From: Chloroflexota bacterium
GTDB lineage: Bacteria > Chloroflexota > Anaerolineae > Anaerolineales > Anaerolineaceae
Assembly (NCBI GenBank): GCA_023381565.1
Contig: JAMCRR010000067.1
Location: forward strand, 1-36,023
Length of the DNA: 36,023 nt
Direction: 5' to 3'
Within the stretch, counting starts at the first letter, position 1; every line of letters starts with the position of its first letter. The notes beneath the pieces were generated by a model that saw nothing but the letters and a program-made list of their open reading frames with translations, did no database searches and had not been told where the DNA came from. This document shows, one piece after another, positions 7,399 through 14,408 of this stretch. Position numbers and translations under genes: made by a program.

Positions 7399-9513
7399 AT
7401 GGAAAACACCAGTAACTTCCCTATGTTTTCACAACTCAACCGGTTGAGCGTAGGCGCCAAAATGATCATCGGTTTCATGGCCCTACTGGCGTTGCTGCTG
7501 GCTGTTGGGGGGGGCACCCTCTATTATCTGGCGAGAGTGGATACAACCGTTGTTTCTCTGGCGAGCGCACAGGCAGCAGGCACGCCCCTGGAGTCGGCAG
7601 GGCTGAATAGCGGACTGCAAGCAGCCGGCGATATGCTTCATTTGATGCGTAAAATATTATCGTTGGGGCTGGTGGTGGGGACGATCCTTTGCGGGATCAT
7701 GTGCCTGTCTCTCCCCCGCTGGATCATCAAGCCCTTGCAGCAGGTTACCGATGCCTCCCAAAAGGTCGCCGAGGGAGACCTGAAGAGCCTGGCTTCCGAG
7801 ATGGGGATGTTGGCCCGCGGCGATCTCACAGGACAGTTCAAAATTGCGAGCCAGCCCCTGGATGAAATATCACAAGACGAAATCGGCCGGTTGACCCTGG
7901 CTTTCAATACCATCCTCAGCCGGCTTAAAGAGACCGGGCAGTCTTTCAGCCGTATGACCGCCTCGCTGAACAACGTGCTGAACCGGGTGAACACCGATGC
8001 TGATGGATTGACTTATACATCCGAGCAGCTTTCTGCGGCTGCCGCCCAGGCCGGGCAAGCCACCACCCAGATCACGCTGAACATCCAGCAAGTGGCTCGC
8101 GGCGCAGCCGAGCAATCGGGGAGCATCACCCAGACCAATGATTCCGTCGACCGTATGACGGAAGCTATCCAGGATATCTCGCGCGGCGTCGGCGAACAGG
8201 ATGCCGCCGTTAAAAAGACCGTCTCGCTCACCAACCGCATGACCACCGCCCTTCAGCAGGTTGCCGAGAGCGCCCAGACTGTAGCCTCTCTCTCAAAAGA
8301 TGCCACCTTTTCCGCCCACAGCGGGGCGGGCATCGTCCAGGAAACCGTCCAGGGGATGGAACGCATTCGGGCAAAAGTCCAACTTTCCACTCTAAAAGTT
8401 CACGAGATGGGAGAACGCACCACCCGTATCGGCGATATCTTGAATACGATCGACGACATCTCCAGCCAGACGAACTTACTGGCCCTGAACGCAGCGATCG
8501 AGACGGCCCGCGCCCAAACCCAGGCGACTGCCCTGACCGAGGCGGTACTCAACCGTCAAATGATCGCCCAGGCTCAGCTCATCAATCAAATTCTGTGCGA
8601 GAGAAACCTGAATTTCTCCACCGATTTCTGGTCAGACCTGGCCCGGCGGGCCGGCCTGGATACGATCTGCATCACAGATCGCGACGGCGTGATCGTCTAT
8701 GCAGAAGATCCAAGGCTCGTAGGATGGAAGTTCCCCGACGACCCCAAAGCCCAGACATACCCGTTCATGAAGCTGCTGCGCCAGAGCGATGGGGTGGTTT
8801 GCCAGCCTTCTCAGCGGCGGGGGGTCGACAACCAGGTGTATAAATACGTGGGGGTATCTCGAGGCGATCAGCCGGGAATCGTTCAGGTAGGGTTTAAATC
8901 AGACAGCCTGGCGCAGTTCGAGATGAAACTAGGCGGTTTCGCCGTGGTTGCCGATGAGGTGCGACGCCTGGCCGAACGTGCCAGCGAGGCCACCAAGGAA
9001 ATCGGCGGTCTGGTGAAGACCATTCAAAAGGCGGTCGAGGCTGCCGTGCTTGCCATGGAAGCCGGAGCGCAAGAGGTCGAAGTGGGCTCTCAGCGCAGCA
9101 GCCAGGCCGGGCAAGCGCTTACCGAAATCCTCCAGGCCACGGAAGAGGTGAACCAGCAGGCACGGCAAACCTCATCGGCAGCCGGCGAAATGAGCGCCTC
9201 AGCCCGCGAGCTGATCCAGGCTATGGATTCGGTGGCGAAAGTCGTCCAGCAGAATCTGGCAGCCGCCAGGGTGCTGCAAGCCGATTCGGCCGAAGTCACG
9301 CGGGCGCTGGAGGAGATCGCCAGCATCAGTCAGGAGAACTGCGCGGCCGCAGAGCAGGTGTCGGCTTCCACCGAGGAAGTCAACGCCGAGGTTGAGGAAG
9401 TCGCCGGGTCGTCTCGGGCGCTGGCAGAGATGGCGCAGGCCCTGAAGCAAACCCTGGCACAGTTTGTGCTGAAGTCTGATCTCCTACCGGCATTGGAGGA
9501 TCCTCAGTTTTGA
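7399..9513 (+). CDS. Methyl-accepting chemoreceptor with a domain inserted at the hairpin tip
   Basis: 704 aa from ATG 7399, chosen over GTG 7393 because AAGAGG stands 5 nt upstream of it. TM helices are at ~22-44 and ~86-110. The loop between them (~45-85) is too small for a usual ligand-binding domain. A HAMP region follows (~110-175), then the cytoplasmic coiled coil. The N-strand of the conserved tip is intact to residue 372 (DDISSQTNLLALNAAIETARA). The C-strand resumes at 512 (GGFAVVADEVRRLAERASEATKEIGG) and runs to a normal end. Between them, where receptors have a ~5-residue turn, lie 139 residues (nt 8515-8931) with a helical lead and a PAS/Cache-like segment (DTICITDRDGVIVYAEDP ... 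YKYVGVSRGD ... GIVQVGF). The frame is open throughout, so this is not a frameshift. It is the last gene of the che operon. Confidence 0.93.
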   Translation: MENTSNFPMFSQLNRLSVGAKMIIGFMALLALLLAVGGGTLYYLARVDTTVVSLASAQAAGTPLESAGLNSGLQAAGDMLHLMRKILSLGLVVGTILCGIMCLSLPRWIIKPLQQVTDASQKVAEGDLKSLASEMGMLARGDLTGQFKIASQPLDEISQDEIGRLTLAFNTILSRLKETGQSFSRMTASLNNVLNRVNTDADGLTYTSEQLSAAAAQAGQATTQITLNIQQVARGAAEQSGSITQTNDSVDRMTEAIQDISRGVGEQDAAVKKTVSLTNRMTTALQQVAESAQTVASLSKDATFSAHSGAGIVQETVQGMERIRAKVQLSTLKVHEMGERTTRIGDILNTIDDISSQTNLLALNAAIETARAQTQATALTEAVLNRQMIAQAQLINQILCERNLNFSTDFWSDLARRAGLDTICITDRDGVIVYAEDPRLVGWKFPDDPKAQTYPFMKLLRQSDGVVCQPSQRRGVDNQVYKYVGVSRGDQPGIVQVGFKSDSLAQFEMKLGGFAVVADEVRRLAERASEATKEIGGLVKTIQKAVEAAVLAMEAGAQEVEVGSQRSSQAGQALTEILQATEEVNQQARQTSSAAGEMSASARELIQAMDSVAKVVQQNLAAARVLQADSAEVTRALEEIASISQENCAAAEQVSASTEEVNAEVEEVAGSSRALAEMAQALKQTLAQFVLKSDLLPALEDPQF

Positions 9514-9524
9514 CGTATTTACTA

Positions 9525-9605
9525 GGACGCAGACGAGCGCGGATTGACGCGGAATGGTGACTAAATACGCGCGACGATCCGCGTTTTCAGCGCTCGTCCG
9601 CGTCC
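9525..9605. repeat. Imperfect palindrome between convergent genes (REP-like or terminator)
   Basis: Arms 9525-9540 (GGACGCAGACGAGCGC) and 9590-9605 (GCGCTCGTCCGCGTCC) pair at 15 of 16 positions. Further inner CGCGGA/TCCGCG segments could pair as well. It fills the spacer between the receptor gene and the convergent MmpS-like gene. There is no T-run, so it is not a classic intrinsic terminator. The ACGCGGA-type repeats resemble dispersed palindromic repeats of other genomes, but this cannot be tested from one copy. Confidence 0.6.
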
Positions 9606-9612
9606 TTCGATC

Positions 9613-10005
9613 TTATGGCACGATGCCGGCGCAGGCGACCGAATCCTGGGGGAAAACTGCCTGCGAGGATTTCCACGGGCGGTTATCCAGCAGAAGCTCG
9701 CATTGAATCTTCCCGGTTTGGGAGGGGTTCCCGGCGGTTAAATAAACCTGTGTGCCGCTGGGATTGTCGCTCTCCCTTTTCCAGGGCGCCATCACCTGTT
9801 GGGCATCGGTCACCTTTGCGGTGGCATCCCGGTAGGTGATGGCGGCAAACCCGCCGTCGGCCCCCACCCGGAAAGTGACCCGGTGGCTGCCAGCAGGAGG
9901 TTTAAATGCGCCCAGCAGGATGAAAAGACCCCCTATTGCGGCGATCAAAATGACAATCAGGGTGATCTGCCATACCAGAGAAAAACGCTGTTTCGAAGCG
10001 GGCAT
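9613..10005 (-). CDS. MmpS-like single-pass membrane protein
   Basis: 130 aa from the internal ATG at 10005. One TM helix (~VWQITLIVILIAAIGGLFILLGAF) is followed by an extracytoplasmic beta-rich domain like the mycobacterial MmpS / immunoglobulin-like family: VTFRVGADGGFAAITYRDATAK, APWKRE, VYLTAGNPSQTGKIQCELLLDNRPW and a final Cys. The two Cys may form a disulfide, as is common in this fold. A longer form from ATG 10059 (148 aa) is possible, but a TATAAT on the same strand overlaps that ATG, which would put it before the transcript start. No MmpL transporter is adjacent. Function unknown. Confidence 0.7.
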   Translation of the reverse strand: MPASKQRFSLVWQITLIVILIAAIGGLFILLGAFKPPAGSHRVTFRVGADGGFAAITYRDATAKVTDAQQVMAPWKRESDNPSGTQVYLTAGNPSQTGKIQCELLLDNRPWKSSQAVFPQDSVACAGIVP

Positions 10006-10079
10006 AGGATCTCGAGATATGGTTAGTGTTGGGAAATCAAGGCGAAACAACTCCTCCATTATAACTTAGCTTGCCATTG

Positions 10080-10109
10080 TGGACACAAATCCTGAACACG
10101 ATTTATAAT
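10080..10109 (+). promoter_or_regulatory. Predicted promoter of the selenoprotein gene
   Basis: TGGACA (10080-10085), an 18-nt spacer and a perfect TATAAT (10104-10109). The expected transcript start is near 10116, about 36 nt before the ATG. Confidence 0.55.
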
Positions 10110-10151
10110 ACGGTAATATTGAAGGCTTATAATTTAGAGGGGAGGTTTAAT

Positions 10152-10901
10152 ATGCAGCTACACCTAGGACAAGAAGCACCGGATTTTGTACTCCCCAACC
10201 ATCTGGGAGGGGATGTGCACCTGAACGACCTGAGGGGCATGAATGTGGTTCTGGCTTTCTTCCCTCAGGCCTGGACACCTATATGAACGAGTCAAATCCC
10301 GTCTTATGAAGCTGAACAGGCTAAGTTTGCGGGATTAAATACCCAGGTTCTGGGTATCAGCATTGATCATATTCCTTGCCTGGTTGCCTGGGCAGAGAGC
10401 CTGGGCGGAATCAATTACCCCCTGCTCAGCGATTTCTGGCCTCATGGGGCAGTAGCGCAGAAGTACGGAATCCTGCGCCCAGAGGGGTACACCGAGCGGG
10501 CGATATTTATTATCGATAAATCAGGCTTGATTCGTTATATCGACATTCACGAATTTAACGAGCAGCCCGACAACGACGTCTTGTTTGCCGAGCTGGAGCG
10601 CCTCGAACCAGAGGCCGCCTATCGGCAGAAAACCATGCCGGGCATCCAGCCGGTTGAGCTGCCGCACGGGGGAATCGTGATGTACTGCACCCCCTGGTGC
10701 CCGGACTGCAAGGAAGCCCGGCGCTGGTTCCAGGAATGCAACCTGCCGTTCACCGAAGTGGACATCACCAAAAATGCGTGGGCATCCGAGCAGGTGCGAA
10801 TCTGGGGCAGGGGAAAGACGATCACCCCCACGTTTGATATCGATGGGACCATCGTCGTTAACTTCGACATGCAAAAGCTTTCGCAGATTCTGAAAATTTA
10901 A
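10152..10901 (+). CDS. Peroxiredoxin-glutaredoxin fusion, selenoprotein (Sec at in-frame TGA 10284-10286)
   Basis: Thiol/selenol peroxidase predicted to reduce peroxides, with a fused glutaredoxin as reductant module. 249 aa when TGA at codon 45 is read as selenocysteine. Upstream residues 1-44 (PDFVLPNHLGG, VVLAFFPQAWTPI) and everything after the TGA (TSQIPSYEAEQAKF, VLGISIDHIPC, PLLSDFWPHGAVAQKYG, RAIFIIDKSGLIRYIDIH) are in one frame and form one continuous peroxiredoxin. The TGA replaces the peroxidatic Cys of the TPxC motif. The C-terminal domain (~170-249) is a glutaredoxin with active site C183-P-D-C186. Very strong ribosome site (AGAGGGGAGG). A SECIS-like hairpin follows the TGA and a terminator follows the gene. 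Alternative: a nonsense mutation, which would be unlikely at exactly this codon. Confidence 0.88.
10284..10336 (+). promoter_or_regulatory. Candidate bacterial SECIS element, including the Sec TGA
   Basis: Downstream of the TGA, AATCCCG (10295-10301) pairs perfectly with CGGGATT (10330-10336). Inside, CTT/AAG and AGCT (10310-10313)/GGCT (10319-10322) can pair and present a 5-nt apical loop GAACA beginning with G. That G is 27 nt after the TGA, within the range accepted for bacterial SECIS elements. The fold was done by eye. Confidence 0.65.
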
Positions 10902-10921
10902 TCTTTCAAGCATAGATCGAT

Positions 10922-10959
10922 AAAAGGTTTTGCCTCTATACGAGCGCAAAACCTTTTTT
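10922..10959 (+). terminator. Rho-independent terminator after the selenoprotein gene
   Basis: AAAAGGTTTTGC (10922-10933) pairs perfectly with GCAAAACCTTTT (10946-10957) around a 12-nt loop and runs into TTTTTT. The A-rich left side means it could also work on the other strand. The rest of the 345-bp gap to the next gene holds only the promoter and palindrome listed below. Confidence 0.88.
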
Positions 10960-11163
10960 GATTCTGAGATCATTCTGACCGGCAGCAATGGATACGAAAC
11001 GGATCTATGGATGAGGATCCCTCCATCAAGGTAATGAAAGGATCGGGCCCACAGAAATTGCCTGCGCCCCTGAACACCCTCCCCTCGCATCAATGCCTCA
11101 TCACGCAGACCCTTTTACGCATGAGTAATTTTCATCAACTCTGTTGCTAACCCTCAATTTCCC

Positions 11164-11192
11164 TTGACAAAACCAGAATCCTTCGCTATCAT
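11164..11192 (+). promoter_or_regulatory. Predicted promoter of the iclR-citrate synthase operon
   Basis: Perfect TTGACA (11164-11169), 17-nt spacer, TATCAT (11187-11192). The start of transcription would fall near 11199, giving a ~48-nt leader. Confidence 0.75.
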
Positions 11193-11208
11193 TGTGCGAA
11201 TTATTTTT

Positions 11209-11221
11209 GGGACACTGTCTC
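11209..11221. promoter_or_regulatory. Possible IclR operator in the leader
   Basis: GGGACACTGTCTC is a palindrome with one mismatched pair, centred about 16 nt after the predicted start of transcription. A further GGGACA lies ~20 nt downstream. Its position suits self-repression by the IclR protein encoded next, but this is inference. Confidence 0.35.
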
Positions 11222-11246
11222 ATAATACGGGACATCCGGAGCCACT

Positions 11247-12044
11247 ATGCCTGTCGAACAGGTCCATTCCATCCACCGAGCCTTTGCCTTACTCGACTGC
11301 TTCACCCAGGAGACACCAGAGCTGGGGGTGCGCAAGATCGCCCGCCAGGTTCACCTCTCCAGCAGCACCGCCGGCCGGCTCCTGGCGGCGCTCAAAGAGG
11401 AAGGCGTCCTCAGCCAGAATTCTGCGACCCGGGCTTATTCCCTCGGTCCCCGCCTCCTGGTTTGGGCCGGGATTTATTCCAGCACGCTGGATATCCGCTC
11501 CAAGGCGCTCACCTTCCTCCAGGAGCTGTACAAGGAGACACAGGAGACGATCAGCCTGTACCTGCTCGACGGCAACGACCGGGTGTGCGTAGAGCGTCTG
11601 GAAAGCTCGCAGAATGTGCGCATCGTGGCGCGCATCGGTCGGCGCCTGCCGCTTTACGCCGGCTCGGCCGGTAAGGTCCTGCTGGCGTTCTTGCCACCCG
11701 CCCGCCAGGAAGAGTACCTGCAAACCATCCAGATGACGCCCTTGACCGCCAAAACGATCTCGAATCCGGATGGGCTGCGCAGGGAGCTGGCAAAGATCCG
11801 CGGCGAGGGCTACGCCGTCAGCCACGGCGAATGGATATTAGAGGCTTCGGGGGTTTCCGCGCCGATCTTCGATCACCAGGGAGAAGTAGCTGCCGCCATC
11901 ACCATCTCGGGTCCGGGCCAGCGTTTCGATGAGGCGACCGTCGCCCGGTACGTAGCCAAAATCTTACCGGTTGCGGCGCAGATCTCGCAAGCCATCGGTT
12001 ATCTGCCCAACCACATTATCCATAAAAAGGAAAAACAGCCATGA
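11247..12044 (+). CDS. IclR-family transcriptional regulator
   Basis: 265 aa with the two usual parts. Residues ~5-70 form a winged HTH (VHSIHRAFALLDCF, GVRKIARQVHLSSSTAGRLLAALKEEGVL). Residues ~85-255 form the IclR effector-binding domain (VRIVARIGRRLPLYAGSAGKVLLAFL, GEGYAVSHGEWILEASGVSAPIFD, AAITISGPGQRF). IclR proteins usually control carbon-source genes next to them. Here the stop codon overlaps the start of a citrate synthase gene by 4 bp, so the two are co-transcribed and the regulator probably responds to a related metabolite. GGAG ribosome site upstream. Confidence 0.93.
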   Translation: MPVEQVHSIHRAFALLDCFTQETPELGVRKIARQVHLSSSTAGRLLAALKEEGVLSQNSATRAYSLGPRLLVWAGIYSSTLDIRSKALTFLQELYKETQETISLYLLDGNDRVCVERLESSQNVRIVARIGRRLPLYAGSAGKVLLAFLPPARQEEYLQTIQMTPLTAKTISNPDGLRRELAKIRGEGYAVSHGEWILEASGVSAPIFDHQGEVAAAITISGPGQRFDEATVARYVAKILPVAAQISQAIGYLPNHIIHKKEKQP

Positions 12045-13384
12045 TCATCGAAGAAAAGATTGCCGCTGAGCTGCCGGAGTGGCGCCAACGGGTCAGCCAT
12101 CTCATCAAGCACCACGGCAACCAAAAAGTCTGCGACGTGACCGTCGAACAGCTCTACGCAGGCATCCGCGGGGTGCAGATCCAGGTGAGCGATATTTCCT
12201 ATGTCGAACCCTATCAAGGCATCCTGCTGCGCGGGTATTCCATCCCAGAAATCCTGGAGCTACTGCCTAAAGCCCCCGGCTCCGAGATTCCCCTGGCCGG
12301 CGGGCTGTACTACCTGCTGATGGTCGACCGGCTGCCTTCCCTGGGGGAGGCGCAGGCTGTCGAGGCAGAGTGGAAAAAACGGGCCACCATCCCCGGCTAC
12401 GTTGTCGATGTGCTGCGCGCCCTGCCGTCCTCCACCCACCCCATGACGATGTTCTCCCAGGCCATCCTGGCCTTGCAAAGTGAATCCGTCTTCACCCGGC
12501 AGTATTCCAACGGGCTGGTCAAAGAAGACTATTGGAAGCCAACTCTGGAGGACAGCCTCAACCTGACCGCCAAGCTTCCCGGACTGGCCGCCTGCATCTA
12601 CAACCTGAAGTACCGGGATGGAATTTGCCTGGAGTCCGACCCCGACGTGGATTGGGGGGCCAGCTTTGCCCAATTGATCGGCAAAGGGAACGATTGGGAG
12701 TATCGGGAGCTTATGCGATTGTACATGATCCTTCACTCGGACCACGAGGGCGGAAATGTCTCGGCTCACACGGCGCACCTGGTGAACTCAGCACTCTCTG
12801 ACATCTATTACGCCAGCTCCGCGGCGATTAACGGGCTTGCCGGGCCGCTGCACGGCGTGGCCAACCAGGAATGCATCCGCTGGCTGCAAGACCTGCGCCG
12901 GAATTTCGACGCCTTCCCCACCCGCGAGCAGTTGGAAAGCTATGCCTGGGAGACGCTGAAATCCGGGCAGGTGATTCCCGGCTACGGACACGCCGTGCTG
13001 CGCGTGACCGACCCACGCTTCACCGCTTTGCTTGAGTTTGGCAAAAAGTATCTTCAAGACGACGAGCTTTTCCGCCTGGTCAACATGGTCTACGAGGTGC
13101 TCCCGGAGGTCCTTTCACAGTATGGGAAGGTGAAAAATCCCTGGCCGAACGTCGATGCCGTCAGCGGCTCGCTGCAGGTCCACTACGGGTTGACCCAATT
13201 CGATTTTCACACCGTTTTGTTCGGAGTCAGTCGCATCCTGGGGCTAACCACGCACGCCGTTTGGGCGCGGGCACTGGGCAAACCCATCGAGCGCCCCAAA
13301 TCGCTCACCACGCGCATGCTGGAGGAAATGGTCGAGACAGTGCGTGTACCCGTGGCGATGGAATCGGAGGTTGGCGCTTCATAG
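12041..13384 (+). CDS. Citrate synthase family enzyme (eukaryotic-type sequence)
   Basis: Condenses an acyl-CoA (normally acetyl-CoA) with oxaloacetate. 447 aa. The catalytic set is visible: His271 (GPLHGVANQE), His317 (PGYGHAVLR) and Asp372 (PNVDAVSG). The segments HSDHEGGNVSAHT and LAGPLHGVANQE are those of the mitochondrial-like type I form, and the length suits that group. Use of propionyl-CoA (2-methylcitrate synthase) cannot be excluded from sequence, although no prpB or prpD genes lie nearby. Ribosome site AAGGA precedes ATG 12041, inside the end of the iclR gene. Control by an overlapping IclR gene is unusual for a housekeeping TCA enzyme and hints at a conditional role. Confidence 0.92.
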   Translation: MIIEEKIAAELPEWRQRVSHLIKHHGNQKVCDVTVEQLYAGIRGVQIQVSDISYVEPYQGILLRGYSIPEILELLPKAPGSEIPLAGGLYYLLMVDRLPSLGEAQAVEAEWKKRATIPGYVVDVLRALPSSTHPMTMFSQAILALQSESVFTRQYSNGLVKEDYWKPTLEDSLNLTAKLPGLAACIYNLKYRDGICLESDPDVDWGASFAQLIGKGNDWEYRELMRLYMILHSDHEGGNVSAHTAHLVNSALSDIYYASSAAINGLAGPLHGVANQECIRWLQDLRRNFDAFPTREQLESYAWETLKSGQVIPGYGHAVLRVTDPRFTALLEFGKKYLQDDELFRLVNMVYEVLPEVLSQYGKVKNPWPNVDAVSGSLQVHYGLTQFDFHTVLFGVSRILGLTTHAVWARALGKPIERPKSLTTRMLEEMVETVRVPVAMESEVGAS

Positions 13385-13406
13385 CAGCCCATAGACCGAA
13401 CATCCA

Positions 13407-13584
13407 GGTTGCAGAGTGCACTCCTTCTGCACAATAGCGGATGCCGGGGGATCGGGTGAGATAGCCGCGACCTCGGTGTAGCAGGCCAATTAATCCCAAA
13501 GCGGATGGCTGCCCAGGCATCCGCCTCTGCCATTGGCTTTGCTATGCCGTGAGGGCTGGTACAATTAAGGCTGCACTCTGAACC
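13407..13584. repeat. Spacer bounded by inverted repeats
   Basis: CAGAGTGCA (13412-13420) and TGCACTCTG (13572-13580) are perfect 9-bp inverted repeats. They extend imperfectly outwards as GGTT and AACC. The left arm overlaps a perfect 10-bp palindrome (GAGTGCACTC, 13414-13423). Inside lies a 7-bp stem, GCGGATG (13501-13507)/CATCCGC (13518-13524). It could be a miniature element or simply regulatory structure. No coding sequence is seen here. Confidence 0.4.
13541..13565 (+). promoter_or_regulatory. Weak candidate promoter for the YdcF-like gene
   Basis: A TACAAT box (about 13559-13564) lies about 45 nt before the ATG at 13608, with TTTGCT about 16 nt further upstream. The match is only moderate. 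Confidence 0.3.
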
Positions 13585-13607
13585 ATTTTACTGCACAGCG
13601 TCTATCC

Positions 13608-14405
13608 ATGCTCATCTTTTTATCCAAATTCCTTCCCCTTTTCGTCTACCCGGTTGGGCTGGCGTGCGTGCTCATTGCGCTGGCCCTGCTCCTGCGGCAG
13701 AAGCCCCGCTGGAGGAATGCCCTGCTCGTTCTGGCGCTGGCGGTGGTCTGGCTGGGAGGGAATCGTTGGGTGGCCGTCAGTCTGGTGCGCTCGCTGGAAT
13801 GGCGCTACATGCCCCTCCAAACAGGCGTTCACGCTGAAGCAATCGTCGTGTTGGGCGGCGCCACCGAGCCTGCCGATTTTCCTCGCCCCTCCGTGGAAGT
13901 CAACAGCGCCGGCGACCGGGTGATTTATGCCGCCCGCCTCTACAAACAGGGCCTTGCGCCTTATCTCTTACTCAGCGGCGGGGCCATCCCCTCTCTGGAA
14001 CCGCGCAGCAGCACGCCTGCCCAGGAAATGGCCGACCTGTTGGAGCTGATGGGGGTGCCGCGCAGCGCCCTCTGGCTGCAGAACGATTCGCGCAACACCG
14101 CCGAAGACGCTCTGTATAGCAGCCGCATTCTGTCTGAGAAAGGCATCCATCGCATCTTGCTGGTTACCTCCGCACAGCATATGCCGCGAGCTGTGGGGCT
14201 TTTCCAGAACCAGGGCCTGGAAGTGATCCCTGCCCCAACCGATTACACCGTTACCCAGGCAGATTGGGTGAACCTCATCCACGCCCCCCTGCCCACACAG
14301 CTCATCAACCTGGTGCCATCTGCTTCCAATCTGAAGGCAACTTCAGGGGCAATGAAAGAATACATCGGAATGCTGTTCTACCGTTTAACCGGTATAGGAG
14401 ATTGA
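13608..14405 (+). CDS. YdcF/ElyC/SanA-like membrane protein (DUF218)
   Basis: 265 aa. Two N-terminal TM helices (residues ~3-27 and ~35-58) are followed by a DUF218 domain: AEAIVVLGGA, DRVIYAARLYKQGLAPYLLLSGG, EMADLLELMGVPRSALWLQNDSRNTAED, HRILLVTSAQHMPRAVGLFQNQGLEVIPAPTDY. In enterobacteria, ElyC and SanA act at the envelope (peptidoglycan or lipid-carrier metabolism, vancomycin barrier), and the two-helix layout is closest to ElyC. The enzymatic activity is not established for the family. No clear ribosome site is seen before ATG 13608. The next gene starts only 4 nt after the stop. Confidence 0.88.
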   Translation: MLIFLSKFLPLFVYPVGLACVLIALALLLRQKPRWRNALLVLALAVVWLGGNRWVAVSLVRSLEWRYMPLQTGVHAEAIVVLGGATEPADFPRPSVEVNSAGDRVIYAARLYKQGLAPYLLLSGGAIPSLEPRSSTPAQEMADLLELMGVPRSALWLQNDSRNTAEDALYSSRILSEKGIHRILLVTSAQHMPRAVGLFQNQGLEVIPAPTDYTVTQADWVNLIHAPLPTQLINLVPSASNLKATSGAMKEYIGMLFYRLTGIGD

Positions 14406-14408
14406 CAC

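Noticed and set aside
8515..8931. Receptor insert as an assembly error or frameshift
   Set aside because: Frame stays open, both borders fall at the same structural point (the hairpin turn), and the insert reads as a folded sensor-like domain.
10284..10286. TGA as a frameshift or pseudogene mark
   Set aside because: The frame is the same before and after, all flanking motifs are kept, and the stop falls exactly on the catalytic Cys codon.
10527..10901. A separate glutaredoxin gene starting at 10527
   Set aside because: It is in frame with, and continues, the peroxiredoxin upstream; no ribosome site at 10527. Better read as the C-terminal part of the Sec-containing fusion.
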